A stretch of DNA of 64,000 bases from Vaginisenegalia massiliensis (GCF_900604935.1 NZ_UWPC01000001.1:124001-188000), one strand, 5' to 3'; positions 44,668-54,424 are shown, numbered from the stretch's first letter. The notes: generated by a model from the sequence alone, not told the origin. Translations and numbers: made by a program.

Positions 44668-45969
44668 TTATTCTTCAGTGTTTAAACCGCTGAAAGCATC
44701 ACCTAACATATCAGCTAAAGTGAAGCCTGATTCAGAAGAATCGCTATAAGCAGTTGTGTTTTGGTTAGACACTTTATTGTGTTGCTTACGAGGACGTGGA
44801 GCAGACTCTTTCTTAGGAGCTGGTGCTTCAGTTTCCATTCCCTCTGGTTTTTCTAATAATGCTTTAATTGATAATGATAAACGTTGTTCAGTTGGATCAA
44901 CGCTTAATACTTTCACTTCAATTTCTTGGCCTTCTTCAAGTTTTTCTTGAGGAGTTGCAATATGTTCATGAGCAATTTGAGAGATATGAACTAAACCTTC
45001 AACGCCAGGGAATACTTCTACAAACGCACCAAAGTTAGTTAAACGTTTAACTGTTCCTGATAAGACAGCTCCTTGAGGCGCTTTTTCTTCGATGTTATCC
45101 CATGGTCCTTCTAAGGTATCTTTAATAGATAATGATACACGAACTGCTTCTTGGTCAACAGATAAAACTTTAACTTTTACTGTATCGCCAATAGTAAGAA
45201 CATCACCTGGTTTAGCAATATGTTGGTGAGCAATGCGGCTGATGTGAACTAATCCATCCACGCCACCTAAATCGATGAAAGCGCCGAAGTTAGTTAAACG
45301 AGCTACTTTACCTTCAACAACTGATCCTTCTTCAAGGTTAGCTAATACTTCACCACGTTTCGCTTCTTCTTCTTTCTTAGCAATTTCTTTATGAGAAAGA
45401 ATTAAACGGTTTTCGTTAGGATCAATTTCAACAATCGCAAAGTCCATTGTTTGGCCTTTGTAAGGAGCAAAATCATCAACAAAGTGATTTTCAACCATAG
45501 ATGCTGGTACGAAACCGCGAACGCCACAGTCAACCACTAAACCACCTTTAACCACATCTTTAACAGGTGCAGTGATGATTTCTTTGTTTTCAAATTTTTC
45601 TTGTAATTCAGCCCAAACTTTCTTAGCATCAACGCGTTTTTTTGATACTAAGTAGTTGCCGTTTTCTTTATCTTTAATTGGTTTAATAACTACTACTTCG
45701 ATTTCATCGCCGATATTAACAACATCGGTCAACTCTTCAAATGGAGCAGCAGAAAGTTCATTACGAGGGATTACGCCTTCTAAACCGCCACTTTCTTTTA
45801 AAGCAACGCGGACTTGATTATCATCAAAAGCTAAAACATCGCCTTTAACAACATCCCCAATTTTAATATCTAAAACGCTATCTAAAGCGTCTTCCATTGA
45901 AGTCATTGGTTCAGCTTTCACTTCTTCCTTAACTTCTTCTAATTCATTGTTCTCTACAAACTCTGACAT
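44668..45969 (-). CDS. rpsA: 30S ribosomal protein S1 homologue
   Basis: The 433-residue protein carries four S1 RNA-binding repeats (about 35-102, 119-186, 207-276 and 292-361). The last two share NFGAF and GLVHISxIAH. A basic, low-complexity tail follows. This is the four-repeat form of Bacillota rather than the six-repeat proteobacterial S1. It has its own promoter and terminator. Confidence 0.95.
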   Translation of the reverse strand: MSEFVENNELEEVKEEVKAEPMTSMEDALDSVLDIKIGDVVKGDVLAFDDNQVRVALKESGGLEGVIPRNELSAAPFEELTDVVNIGDEIEVVVIKPIKDKENGNYLVSKKRVDAKKVWAELQEKFENKEIITAPVKDVVKGGLVVDCGVRGFVPASMVENHFVDDFAPYKGQTMDFAIVEIDPNENRLILSHKEIAKKEEEAKRGEVLANLEEGSVVEGKVARLTNFGAFIDLGGVDGLVHISRIAHQHIAKPGDVLTIGDTVKVKVLSVDQEAVRVSLSIKDTLEGPWDNIEEKAPQGAVLSGTVKRLTNFGAFVEVFPGVEGLVHISQIAHEHIATPQEKLEEGQEIEVKVLSVDPTEQRLSLSIKALLEKPEGMETEAPAPKKESAPRPRKQHNKVSNQNTTAYSDSSESGFTLADMLGDAFSGLNTEE

Positions 45970-46040
45970 CTAACAGTTCCTCCTAAGCAATACCTATAAA
46001 ATTGTTGCTGATATCTTTCGATACAAGCCTACTGATTATC

Positions 46041-46069
46041 ATTTTAGCAAAATATATAGCGATAGTCTA
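46041..46069 (-). promoter_or_regulatory. Promoter of rpsA
   Basis: TAGACT (46069-46064) and TAAAAT (46046-46041) are separated by 17 bases, about 70 bases before the rpsA ATG. Confidence 0.65.
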
Positions 46070-46124
46070 GTCTAACAACTAATATATTAGGCAATTCATG
46101 CCTTTTTCAGTAAAAGAAGTCGAA

Positions 46125-46808
46125 TTAATTTAAAGTTGAAGCTTGAGGTTTGATATAGGTAAGTACTTTGTCCACTACTTGATCGATGGATAGTTGACTC
46201 GTATCAATTTGAATCGCATCTTCAGCTTGTCTCAAAGGACTCGTTTCCCGATTCGAATCATAATGATCACGTTCAATTATAGCCTGTTTAATTTCTTCTA
46301 AAGTTTGATTCGTCATTCCTTTGGCTTGGTTCTCTTTGAATCGTCGCTCAGCTCTTACCTGCGGATCAGCAACGAAGAAAAACTTGTAGCTTGCATTTGG
46401 CAAAACCACCGTCCCAATATCTCTACCATCCATAACAACCCCAACCTGTTCAGCCATCTCTTGCTGTTTAGCAACCAAATGAAAACGTACAAAAGGAATG
46501 GCTGATAATTCCGAAACGTGAGCCGTTACTTCAGCTTGTCGAATTGGCACTTCTACATCTTGCCCATTTAAAAATAAATGCTGTTGCCCTTCTACCTGTT
46601 TAAAAGCTAAATGAATCTGATCAAGTGCCCCTTCAATTTTAGGCCAATCACTTAAACTAATACCCTTTTTTAATAAATAATAAGTTACCGCTCGATACAT
46701 CGCTCCAGTATCTATATAAACCAGATTCAATCGCTTAGCGATTAGTTGGGCAATTGTACTTTTACCAGATGATGCAGGTCCATCAATAGCAATACTATAT
46801 TGTTTCAT
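46125..46808 (-). CDS. cmk: Cytidylate kinase
   Basis: The 227-residue kinase phosphorylates CMP and dCMP. Walker A is GPASSGKST (10-18), followed by YIDTGAMYRA, the NMP-binding VVMDGRDIGTVVLP and the lid arginines in RAERRFKE. It lies between the LysM gene and rpsA, matching Bacillus order. Confidence 0.96.
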   Translation of the reverse strand: MKQYSIAIDGPASSGKSTIAQLIAKRLNLVYIDTGAMYRAVTYYLLKKGISLSDWPKIEGALDQIHLAFKQVEGQQHLFLNGQDVEVPIRQAEVTAHVSELSAIPFVRFHLVAKQQEMAEQVGVVMDGRDIGTVVLPNASYKFFFVADPQVRAERRFKENQAKGMTNQTLEEIKQAIIERDHYDSNRETSPLRQAEDAIQIDTSQLSIDQVVDKVLTYIKPQASTLN

Positions 46809-46846
46809 CTCTATCCACCCTATTTCTAAAAAGAATTTATTCCATA

Positions 46847-46871
46847 AAAAAAGCTAGACTCACGTCTAGCC
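46847..46871 (-). terminator. Terminator after the LysM gene
   Basis: GCTAGAC and GTCTAGC form a stem around a short loop and are followed by seven U on the minus strand. Confidence 0.87.
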
Positions 46872-46880
46872 CTCGTTCAA

Positions 46881-47498
46881 TTACTGACCGGGTATCTTTA
46901 TAACTTGGCCTGGAGCTAATGGTGTATTAATGGTGGCACCATTGGCTTGAGCCAAAGCATAAACATCCACACCATGGGCTCGGGCAATGGCATACCATGA
47001 ATCCCCTTGGTTAACCGTATAAGAACCGCCAGTTTGATTTTGTGTTTGTTGATTTGACTCTTGTGTTTGATTAGTTTCGGCTACCTCTTGACTTGTTGCA
47101 CTTTCACTAGAGGATTCATTTGCCGTAGTCTTTTCACTTGTTTCCTTCGTTTCAGCAGTTTGGGCCTCACTATTTTCTGAGCGAGTAATGGCAATTTGGG
47201 ATGCCGTTCTTGCGGTAATATTATCGTCATTACGTTGCATATTCATAATCCAGTAAAATAGGAAGGGAGTCAAAAATGCTAGAACAACTAGGAATAATAA
47301 AACTTTTGATAATGTGGTGGCTTCTTTTGCAGGTTGATTTCGGACAGTCCGAGAATATTGACGATTTTTAAAATTTTCATCTTCGCCAAATTTTGAATTC
47401 CAAGGCATTCTTTTTTTAGACGTTGGACGATTCGATGTTCGACTTGCTTCTTCACCAATATTTTCAAAATTTTGATGTTGATCTCTTTCGTTTGGCAT
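46881..47498 (-). CDS. LysM-domain membrane protein (YpbE-like)
   Basis: The 205-residue protein has a basic cytosolic N-terminus, one membrane segment (about 67-87), a Ser/Thr/Gln/Glu-rich extracellular linker (about 105-155) and a C-terminal LysM domain (about 158-203, YTVNQGDSWYAIARAHGV). It should span the membrane and bind peptidoglycan. It has its own promoter and terminator and diverges from ferredoxin; the B. subtilis counterpart is YpbE. Confidence 0.88.
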   Translation of the reverse strand: MPNERDQHQNFENIGEEASRTSNRPTSKKRMPWNSKFGEDENFKNRQYSRTVRNQPAKEATTLSKVLLFLVVLAFLTPFLFYWIMNMQRNDDNITARTASQIAITRSENSEAQTAETKETSEKTTANESSSESATSQEVAETNQTQESNQQTQNQTGGSYTVNQGDSWYAIARAHGVDVYALAQANGATINTPLAPGQVIKIPGQ

Positions 47499-47557
47499 CT
47501 TATTTCCTCCTACATATGTTACAATAAAATTGCTTATATGATTGTAATCATAGGTTC

Positions 47558-47587
47558 ATTATAGCGTAGTAACCTAGACTAGTACAA
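47558..47587 (-). promoter_or_regulatory. Promoter of the LysM gene
   Basis: TTGTAC (47587-47582) and TATAAT (47563-47558) are separated by 18 bases. Confidence 0.65.
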
Positions 47588-47687
47588 TCATAGCGCATTT
47601 TAATGAAATAAAAAACAATCTAGCTTTCAATAAAACTATATTGAAACCACATTGTAATGCTATAGTAATAATGCAGGGGTGAATTTA

Positions 47688-47888
47688 ATGGATTTTTATA
47701 TTAATCGCGATAAATGTATCGCTTGTGGTAAATGTTATCTCAACTTTCCTCAAGTATTTGATTGCGACGATGAGGGAATTGCATATGTAAAAGCAGAGGC
47801 AAATCAGAAGCAAATTCTCACTAGCCAAGACGCTATCTATCAATGCCCAACTCGAGCCATTAGCCAAGATTCTCCCTCTAATGACTAG
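47688..47888 (+). CDS. fer: Ferredoxin, single [4Fe-4S] cluster
   Basis: The 66-residue protein has the cluster motif CIACGKC (Cys10, 13, 16) plus Cys53 in QCPTRAI, the arrangement of one 4Fe-4S cluster as in Bacillus Fer. It transfers low-potential electrons to unknown partners. I placed the start at the ATG at 47688 with GGGGTG upstream; a GTG nine bases earlier is part of that site. Its stop overlaps the stop of the convergent ribU gene by four bases. Confidence 0.93.
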   Translation: MDFYINRDKCIACGKCYLNFPQVFDCDDEGIAYVKAEANQKQILTSQDAIYQCPTRAISQDSPSND

Positions 47889-48493
47889 TCATTGTCAAAT
47901 AATTGTTGATATTGATTATCAATATATTGACGTTTAACGAGTTGTTGACCTAATAAACGGAAAAGCAAATACTGGGCAAAGCTTACCAATAATCCCTTCA
48001 ATAAATTAAAAGGCAAAATAAAGGCTAATACATAGTCTTTGATCGACGCTATTGGAAAATTTAAGACCTTAATATATAAAGGCAAAGCAACAAAATAATT
48101 TAGTAGACCCATTACAAGGACTAGGGACATTATAGCTACCATGCAAGCCCAAATATAATGACTCAATTTACGAACACTCAAATTATCTCGTTTAAAAATG
48201 AAGTGAAGCGGCAAAATATAAGCCAAAGAAGCGATAAAGCTCATCGTCTCTCCGATTGGCAAGCCTGCTTCTCCCCCTTTGATTAAATAACCAAGACCAT
48301 CTCGAATAAACGCAACACTAGCGGCACCTAAAGGACCTTGGATTAAAAGCCCCAATGTCACCATTAAGTCAGAAAAATCCACCTTTAAGAAAGGGGCTGC
48401 AGGCAGAATTGGGAAATTAAATAAGCGCAGAATTATTGCCCACGCACCTAATATTGCCAGTAAAACCAAGTGTCTGATTGTCATTTTCTTCAT
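47885..48493 (-). CDS. ribU: Riboflavin ECF transporter S component RibU
   Basis: The 202-residue membrane protein has six hydrophobic segments and RibU-like features (FPILPAAPFLKVDFSDL near residue 27, PLGAASVAFIRDGLGYLIKGG). It captures riboflavin and docks on the shared ECF energising module, which is not in this window. An FMN riboswitch with a terminator lies upstream, which confirms the substrate class. GGAGGAG precedes the ATG. Confidence 0.95.
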   Translation of the reverse strand: MKKMTIRHLVLLAILGAWAIILRLFNFPILPAAPFLKVDFSDLMVTLGLLIQGPLGAASVAFIRDGLGYLIKGGEAGLPIGETMSFIASLAYILPLHFIFKRDNLSVRKLSHYIWACMVAIMSLVLVMGLLNYFVALPLYIKVLNFPIASIKDYVLAFILPFNLLKGLLVSFAQYLLFRLLGQQLVKRQYIDNQYQQLFDND

Positions 48494-48529
48494 ATTCTTC
48501 TCCTCCTACGTCTCTTCGGAGTTAGAGAA

Positions 48530-48571
48530 CAAAAAATGCGCTATCTTTACTCTTCAGCAAAGATAGCGCAT
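48530..48571 (-). terminator. Expression-platform terminator of the FMN riboswitch
   Basis: AATGCGCTATCTTT pairs with AAAGATAGCGCATT around an 11-base loop and is followed by a U run on the minus strand. It lies between the aptamer and ribU. Confidence 0.92.
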
Positions 48572-48601
48572 TCATAGTCTATATAGCTATGCTGCACTCT
48601 A

Positions 48602-48709
48602 TCTTCTTCCATCCAGACTATACTGTCGGTTTTGGAATCTCACCAAATCCTGCACAATGTGCTCGCGGACTTTACCGCCGATCGGGAATTTCACCCTGCC
48701 CTGAAGACG
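48602..48709 (-). ncRNA. FMN riboswitch (RFN element)
   Basis: The minus strand shows the conserved core in order: CUUCAGGGCAGGGUGAAAUUCCC, a GAUCGGCGGUAAA segment, GUCCGCGAGC, GAUUUGGUGAGAUUCC and the closing CCGACAGUAUAGUCUGGAUGGAAGAAG. It binds FMN and stops transcription of ribU when flavin is plentiful. Confidence 0.97.
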
Positions 48710-48729
48710 TTTTATATTTTATTAAACAG

Positions 48730-48735
48730 ATTATA
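48730..48735 (-). promoter_or_regulatory. -10 box of the FMN riboswitch/ribU transcript
   Basis: TATAAT lies about 20 bases before the aptamer. The -35 (AGAACA-like) is weak and overlaps the end of rluB. Confidence 0.5.
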
Positions 48736-48755
48736 GCAAATCTGATGGAAATGTT

Positions 48756-49496
48756 CTAGTTATTTTCTGACTTAACTTGACTTTTTGCTTCTTGGGTAAG
48801 CTTATTGACTTCAAAAGCTGTCAATTCGCGCCATTCACCCACCTGCAAACGACCTAAATCTAGAAAACCATAGCGTTCACGTTTAAGTTTCATAACCGGG
48901 TAACCAATAGCCTCAAACATACGTTTTACTTGATGATTCCATCCTTCGTGAATGGTCAATTCAACCACGGCCGTCTGATTATCTACATTCGATGAGAGCA
49001 ACCTTGCCCGGGCAGCAGACGTTTTCTTATCATCAAGGACAATCCCCCGTTCTAGGCGCCGTAAGGCTTTAATATCAGGAATTCCTTCTAGTTTAGCCAC
49101 ATAAACCTTATCTACTTTATATTTTGGATGCATCAACAAATTAGCAAATTCGCCATCGTTGGTTAAAAGAATCAATCCAGTCGTATCATAATCAAGCCGA
49201 CCAATTGGATAGATACGTTCTTCAATTCCTTGAATATAGTCAGTGACAACCGCTCGATCTTTATCATCTTTAACGGCTGAAATAACTTGGCGCGGTTTAT
49301 ATAAGAGAATATAACGTGGTTGTTCCTTATAAATGGGAACTCCGCGAACTTCAATTTGATCAGACGGACCCACTTTATATCCTAATTCAGTAATGGTTTG
49401 TCCGTTAACGGTCACAACCCCATCCAAAATCATTTGTTCACACTTGCGCCGACTATCAATGCCGGCATGAGCCATCACTTTTTGCAGACGTTCCAT
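48756..49496 (-). CDS. rluB: 23S rRNA pseudouridine synthase, RluB family
   Basis: The 246-residue enzyme has an N-terminal S4 domain (about 1-60, ERLQKVMAHAGIDSRRKCEQ) and a catalytic domain with the nucleophile motif GRLDYDTTGLILL. It follows scpB by 8 bases, as in Bacillus. Confidence 0.93.
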   Translation of the reverse strand: MERLQKVMAHAGIDSRRKCEQMILDGVVTVNGQTITELGYKVGPSDQIEVRGVPIYKEQPRYILLYKPRQVISAVKDDKDRAVVTDYIQGIEERIYPIGRLDYDTTGLILLTNDGEFANLLMHPKYKVDKVYVAKLEGIPDIKALRRLERGIVLDDKKTSAARARLLSSNVDNQTAVVELTIHEGWNHQVKRMFEAIGYPVMKLKRERYGFLDLGRLQVGEWRELTAFEVNKLTQEAKSQVKSENN

Positions 49497-49504
49497 TTTT
49501 TCAC

Positions 49505-50098
49505 CTATTCCTCTTCTGACAAATCGAATAATTCAATCTGCCATTTTTTTGTCGAAAATAATTCATCAGGAGCTTCTTGAGAATTCAAGGATAAAGGTTC
49601 AATTTCTGGCAAATCATTTAAAGAACTTAAGCCAAAATAATCCATAAAATAAGGTGTCACACCATACAAGACAGGTCGACCTGGAGCTTCTAAACGTCCT
49701 ACTTCTTTAATTAAATCACGAGCTAGTAATTTTTGAATCATTGCCACTGAAGAAACACCACGAACTTGGTCAACATCCATCCGCGTAACAGGTTGCCGGT
49801 AGGCAACTATGGCTAAAGTTTCAATTGCTGCTCGGGTCAAATGTTGGGTCATAGGTGACTGAGCATACTGCTCAACAACCTCTTCCAATTCAGACTTGGT
49901 TATCAATCGATACTTGCTATCAACTACCGATAATTCTAAAGGTGAATCATTTTGATTAGTTAACGAAACCTTTAAATCTTGTAAAGCTTGTTCGATTTCT
50001 TTGGATTCAATCCCTAATGTTGTTTGAAGCTGAGCTAAACTAACGCCTTCGCTGCCAGCTACAAAAAGAATGCCATATATTTTTTTTACTAAAGACAT
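49505..50098 (-). CDS. scpB: Segregation and condensation protein B
   Basis: The 197-residue protein is built of two winged helices (YGILFVAGSEGVSLAQLQTTLG and ETLAIVAYRQPVTRMDVDQVRG). It forms the SMC condensin complex with ScpA. It begins at the base after the scpA stop. Confidence 0.96.
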   Translation of the reverse strand: MSLVKKIYGILFVAGSEGVSLAQLQTTLGIESKEIEQALQDLKVSLTNQNDSPLELSVVDSKYRLITKSELEEVVEQYAQSPMTQHLTRAAIETLAIVAYRQPVTRMDVDQVRGVSSVAMIQKLLARDLIKEVGRLEAPGRPVLYGVTPYFMDYFGLSSLNDLPEIEPLSLNSQEAPDELFSTKKWQIELFDLSEEE

Positions 50099-50851
50099 CT
50101 ATCTATACTCCTCGATCCGTTGAATCTCAATCTTATCAAGAGCTTTGCTTTGAAAGAAGCAGATTTGTTGTTTGCGAACTAACTCAAGCATGGCCATAAA
50201 AGATGTAATCAATTCTTGCTTAGATTGATGAGCAAGAAACTGACTGAAATCCACTCTTTCTTTAATATCCAATGTCCGTAAATAGGTCATAATCTGATCT
50301 ATTTTTTCAGCAACAGTGATTGGATCATGTTGAATTTCTCGTTCCTTAGGCATGCGCAATAGTTCCCGTTGAATCACTGTATACATCGCTTTTTGTAAAT
50401 CATCGATGCTTAAAGCGCCCTCTTCCAATGGAATAAATGCTTGTAAGGAAGATAAATCTTCCGGACTCCGGGTAAATTGGCGTGATCTGATCTCTTGCTT
50501 CTCCTCTAAGTGATCAGCTGCCTCTTGAAATTGCTGATACAAGAGTAATTGTTGCACCAAAACTTGTCGAGGGTCTTCAGGTTCATAGTCACCCTCTAAT
50601 TTTAAATCGGGTTCAACAGGCAGTAAAAGTCGCGCTTTAATTTCAATTAAGGTCGCCGCCATCACTAAATAGTCACCGACGGTGTCCAAGTGCAGTTCTT
50701 GCATCGAATGGACATAATCAAGATATTGATGCGTTATTTCTTTCATTGGAATATCGTTAATATCTACTTTCATCTCTTTAATCAGATGCAAAAGTAAATC
50801 AAAGGGTCCTTTAAACGCCCTTAACTCAAGCTCAAGTTTTGTATTATCCAT
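50099..50851 (-). CDS. scpA: Segregation and condensation protein A (kleisin)
   Basis: The 250-residue kleisin links the SMC dimer and ScpB. It shows the N-terminal signature FKGPFDLLLHLIKEMKVDINDIP, then YLVMAATLIEIKARLLLP, and a C-terminal winged helix. ribT precedes it by 2 bases. Confidence 0.96.
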   Translation of the reverse strand: MDNTKLELELRAFKGPFDLLLHLIKEMKVDINDIPMKEITHQYLDYVHSMQELHLDTVGDYLVMAATLIEIKARLLLPVEPDLKLEGDYEPEDPRQVLVQQLLLYQQFQEAADHLEEKQEIRSRQFTRSPEDLSSLQAFIPLEEGALSIDDLQKAMYTVIQRELLRMPKEREIQHDPITVAEKIDQIMTYLRTLDIKERVDFSQFLAHQSKQELITSFMAMLELVRKQQICFFQSKALDKIEIQRIEEYR

Positions 50852-50853
50852 AA

Positions 50854-51285
50854 TTATTGATGATCTTTCTGCTGAATCTCACTTTGAAAGCGACTTTGCC
50901 ATTTAGAAACAATATCGGCAATTTCCATCGAACCTAAGATTTGAGCTAAAGGAAAGGCAGACCGCAATTCTTTAAACATTTGATAGCCAACGCCTTCATT
51001 TCTAAAAGAAGGAATGACTGCCACTCGATGAATATAGATAATTTCTTGCTCCTTTTGGTCAGATTGACCAACCAAGTCATTTGCTCCTTGTAAACACTCA
51101 ATTGCTAATAATCCAAGAAAATTATCGTGTTGATTATCTTTATATAAAAAGATTTCATAGCTATCTTTTTCACAATAACGCTTCAACAACTCTCTTAGCT
51201 CTTCGCTAGAAGCCGCTTCAGTAGATGTATAAGAAAGTAATCCTAGAACTATTTTTTCATTCTTATTTTTTGAACGGACTAACAT
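50854..51285 (-). CDS. ribT: RibT-like GNAT acetyltransferase
   Basis: The 143-residue protein has a GNAT fold with IYIHRVAVIPSFRNEGVGYQ, including the acetyl-CoA-binding R-x-x-G-V/I-G loop. The opening (LVRSKNKNEKIVLGLLSY) matches B. subtilis RibT, encoded next to the rib operon and scpA there. Its substrate is unknown. The ATG at 51285 is preceded by AAAGGAAG. No riboflavin biosynthesis genes are nearby, which fits reliance on RibU uptake. Confidence 0.82.
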   Translation of the reverse strand: MLVRSKNKNEKIVLGLLSYTSTEAASSEELRELLKRYCEKDSYEIFLYKDNQHDNFLGLLAIECLQGANDLVGQSDQKEQEIIYIHRVAVIPSFRNEGVGYQMFKELRSAFPLAQILGSMEIADIVSKWQSRFQSEIQQKDHQ

Positions 51286-51348
51286 CTTTTTCTTCCTTTC
51301 ATAAAACATACCCAAGCGATTCTAACATTTCAAATGAACAAATTCAAC

Positions 51349-52518
51349 TTAAACCAAATCAGCCAAAAATGACTGACCATTCTCCGGTTGTTTTACAGCA
51401 AAGTTAGCCGAAATGGTGGCTCCAATATCAGAAAAATGACCTTGTCTTAAGGCACCCGGCTCTTTTAAGGAAGGACTGTAAACTAAGAGTGGAACATATT
51501 CACGCGTATGGTCAGTTCCCTTATAGGTCGGATCATTACCGTGGTCAGCCGTAATAATGAGCAAGTCATCTTCTTGCATCGCCGCATAAATCTCGGGTAA
51601 ACGACGATCGAAGTCTGCTAAGGCTTGACCATACCCCACTGTATCCCGACGGTGTCCATACACCGCATCAAAATCCACTAAATTGGTAAAGCTTAAGCCG
51701 GTAAAGTCCTGAGCCATCACTTTCAACAATTGATCGACTCCGTCCATATTAGATTTTGTTCGAACGGCTTGGGTAATTCCTTGACCATTAAAGATATCCT
51801 TGATTTTACCAATCGAAATCACTTCATAGCCTTCATCAGATAAATAATCAAGGGTTGTTTGACCAAAAGGACTTAGGGCATAGTCATGACGGTTAGGTGT
51901 TCGTTGAAAAGCCCCTTCCTGACCTACATAAGGACGAGCAATAATGCGTCCTAACATATAGGGATCCTCTAAGGTGATTTGACGGGCATATTCACAAATT
52001 CGATACAATTCTTCTAGAGGAATAATTTCTTCGTGAGCCGCAATTTGCAGAACAGAATCGGCAGAGGTATAAACAATAAGATCTCCCGTTGCCATCTGAT
52101 GAGGTCCATATTCATCGAGAATGGCTGTTCCAGAAGCTGGTTTATTCCCTACTACTTTACGTCCAGAAAATTGTTCAAGTTGGTCAATTAGGGCTTGGGG
52201 AAATCCCTCAGGAAAGACACGGAATGGAGTTTGAATATTTAAACCCAATAATTCCCAATGGCCCGTCATCGTATCTTTACCCGCTGAAATTTCTTCCAGT
52301 TTAGTCCAATATCCTTTAGTTTGTTCTTGTGCTTCTAAGCCAGCTAATGGCGCAATGTTGGCTAAACCTAACTTAACCATATTGGGCACCTGCAAGCCAA
52401 CTTCTTGAGCAATATGGCCCAAGGTATGAACATCAAAGTCACCAAATTGTTCGGCATCAGGTGCTTGACCAATGCCGACAGAATCTAACACAATTAAATG
52501 AATTCGTTTAAATTTCAT
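51349..52518 (-). CDS. deoB: Phosphopentomutase
   Basis: The 389-residue alkaline-phosphatase-superfamily mutase interconverts ribose or deoxyribose 1- and 5-phosphates. Metal ligands are visible in [13 protein letters not shown] and the C-terminal [19 protein letters not shown]; the phosphorylated threonine lies in [10 protein letters not shown]. The ATG at 52518 has AAAAGGAG upstream; in-frame sequence further up belongs to the end of xerD. It would also channel ribose 1-phosphate from nucleoside breakdown. Confidence 0.96.
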   Translation of the reverse strand: MKFKRIHLIVLDSVGIGQAPDAEQFGDFDVHTLGHIAQEVGLQVPNMVKLGLANIAPLAGLEAQEQTKGYWTKLEEISAGKDTMTGHWELLGLNIQTPFRVFPEGFPQALIDQLEQFSGRKVVGNKPASGTAILDEYGPHQMATGDLIVYTSADSVLQIAAHEEIIPLEELYRICEYARQITLEDPYMLGRIIARPYVGQEGAFQRTPNRHDYALSPFGQTTLDYLSDEGYEVISIGKIKDIFNGQGITQAVRTKSNMDGVDQLLKVMAQDFTGLSFTNLVDFDAVYGHRRDTVGYGQALADFDRRLPEIYAAMQEDDLLIITADHGNDPTYKGTDHTREYVPLLVYSPSLKEPGALRQGHFSDIGATISANFAVKQPENGQSFLADLV

Positions 52519-52537
52519 TGTTATTACTCCTTTTCTT

Positions 52538-53437
52538 TTAAGCACGTGGAAAGTGCTGACGATAGACTTCTTGTAGCCGTTGACGAGAAATATGGGTATA
52601 AATCTGAGTCGTAGAGATATCTGCATGTCCGAGTAATTCTTGAACCAGTCTAAGATCCGCTCCATTCTCTAACAGATGGGTGGCAAAAGAATGACGGAGC
52701 ATATGCGGTGACACATCAAATGGAATTCCTGCTAAACGGACATATTTATTCAAATTCTTCCATATACCTTGCCGCGTAAATCCGTTGCCTCTTTCAGTTA
52801 AAAAAACAAAGCCCGTATCACCCTTGAAATTCTTAATGACAAAACTAGGACGAATTAGATGGAGATACTGATCCAACCAATAGGCCGCTTCCTGACCTAA
52901 AGGAATTAAACGTTCCTTATTTCCTTTTCCTCGGGTCTGGATAAAACCTAATTCCAAATGAAGTTCTTTTAATTGTAAGCGGACAAGTTCGCTTACCCGT
53001 AAGCCTGTAGCATACATTAATTCTAATAGCGCACGATCTCGTAAACCCCAAGATTCTTGGATATCTGGAGCATTAAGTAGATCATTCACTTGTTCTACCG
53101 TTAATACTTTTGGTAAATGATGCTGTTTCTTTGGCCGATCAATTAATTCTAATGGATTTTGGGCAATCAGCTTTTCTTGCAATAAAAAGCGGAAAAATTG
53201 TTTAAGTCCTGATAGCATACGACTGGTAGAGCTGGCTGCATAGCCCTCTTGCTTTAATTGGGTCAGAAATAATTGGATGGTAAATTGATCGATTTGACTG
53301 ACCTCTTGGATCTGTTCATCTTCCAGAAAATTAGCGAATTTTTGCAAATCACGGCCATAAGATTCAATGGTATTACTTGAACGATTTAAATCAATGCGCA
53401 AATATCGCTTGAAATCGTCAATACTAGTTTGAATCAA
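52538..53437 (-). CDS. xerD: Tyrosine recombinase XerD
   Basis: The 299-residue recombinase resolves chromosome dimers with a partner Xer protein. The catalytic set is complete: Arg147, Lys171, His245, Arg248, His271 and Tyr280, in [33 protein letters not shown] and [13 protein letters not shown]. The N-terminal SAM-like domain spans about 1-90. It begins 2 bases after cvfB, a normal chromosomal position, so it is not a prophage integrase. Confidence 0.94.
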   Translation of the reverse strand: MIQTSIDDFKRYLRIDLNRSSNTIESYGRDLQKFANFLEDEQIQEVSQIDQFTIQLFLTQLKQEGYAASSTSRMLSGLKQFFRFLLQEKLIAQNPLELIDRPKKQHHLPKVLTVEQVNDLLNAPDIQESWGLRDRALLELMYATGLRVSELVRLQLKELHLELGFIQTRGKGNKERLIPLGQEAAYWLDQYLHLIRPSFVIKNFKGDTGFVFLTERGNGFTRQGIWKNLNKYVRLAGIPFDVSPHMLRHSFATHLLENGADLRLVQELLGHADISTTQIYTHISRQRLQEVYRQHFPRA

Positions 53438-53439
53438 GC

Positions 53440-54327
53440 CTATGCCTCCTTCTCATCCGCATTCTGACCATCGATTAAATGTATCCCTACTCCTTTTTCT
53501 TGTTGAACCAATTTTTTCTTCATCAGTTGACCAACCGCTCGCTTGAATTGAGATTTGGAAATACCTAACTGAACCTGAATTAAGTTGGGATCACTTTTAT
53601 CATGTAAACCTAAAAAATGACTCGGAGCCTTAGTCAAAAGAGCCAAAATCATACCTGCATCATCTTCTAAGGCTTCATGGGCACGTGGACGCTCAGATAT
53701 GTTAAGCCCGCCATCCTCGCGCACATTAATTACACGTGCTTGCAACTCTTCACCTAAGCGAGGTTCGTCCCCTTCATATTCCGATTGATGGACGAACGCA
53801 GAATAACCCTCAGACGTAATACAAAGAGAGCCGACCTTCTTGGAATGATAAACTCGAGCTTGAATATTCTGATTTAGTAGATCCTTAGGGGCTTTTACAA
53901 ATAAATTTTGAATGGTTTCAATTGGTGCTAAGGATGCCCAAAGACGATTTTGTTCATCTGCATTAAAAGTCACATATAATTGGTCCCCTTTTTTGGGCCA
54001 AATCGCGTGAATTTCAGGTAAATCATCTAAAGAAAGAACGACTTCTTTATCTTTTAATCCAACATCAAGAAAAACTCCTAAATCTTTACGGACTTCAACA
54101 ACAGGTGCCCAACCATAATAACCTGGCCGAATATCTGGTAGTTGAGTCGTCATCACCCGCTCATGGTGTCGATTTTCATAAATCATTCCTTCTACTTCTT
54201 GACCCATAGCCAAAGCTTCATCAAATTCTTCTTTAGCTACAGCAAAGGTTAATCCTTGATTTTGAACAAAGTAACTATCTTCATTCTGATCAATCATTTT
54301 AGCAGTGATAATTTGACCATATTTCAT
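53440..54327 (-). CDS. cvfB: CvfB-type S1 RNA-binding protein
   Basis: The 295-residue protein has three S1-like barrels (about 1-60, 65-130 and 145-210) and a C-terminal winged helix (about 225-290, IQVQLGISKSQFKRAVGQLMKK). S. aureus CvfB binds RNA and influences virulence gene expression; the Bacillus homologue is YitL. GGAGGATG precedes the ATG. It heads the cvfB-xerD-deoB-ribT-scpAB-rluB run. Confidence 0.9.
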   Translation of the reverse strand: MKYGQIITAKMIDQNEDSYFVQNQGLTFAVAKEEFDEALAMGQEVEGMIYENRHHERVMTTQLPDIRPGYYGWAPVVEVRKDLGVFLDVGLKDKEVVLSLDDLPEIHAIWPKKGDQLYVTFNADEQNRLWASLAPIETIQNLFVKAPKDLLNQNIQARVYHSKKVGSLCITSEGYSAFVHQSEYEGDEPRLGEELQARVINVREDGGLNISERPRAHEALEDDAGMILALLTKAPSHFLGLHDKSDPNLIQVQLGISKSQFKRAVGQLMKKKLVQQEKGVGIHLIDGQNADEKEA

Positions 54328-54377
54328 ACTGGCATCCTCCTCGATACACTAATTCTTGATTAATGCATGTCATGATT

Positions 54378-54383
54378 AGTATA
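54378..54383 (-). promoter_or_regulatory. Extended -10 promoter before cvfB
   Basis: TGG followed by TATACT forms an extended -10; no good -35 is seen. It lies about 50 bases before the cvfB start. Confidence 0.55.
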
Positions 54384-54424
54384 CCATAAGTTGGATTGAA
54401 TTAGTTTTAAAGGGTCACAAAAAA

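Noticed and set aside
46091-46103. Hairpin GGCAATTCATGCC followed by TTTTT on the plus strand
   Set aside because: It has only a 4-bp stem, and no plus-strand transcript is expected here.
52538-53437. XerD as a phage or island integrase
   Set aside because: It has the normal length and the conserved cvfB-xerD-deoB chromosomal context, with no attachment repeats or cargo.
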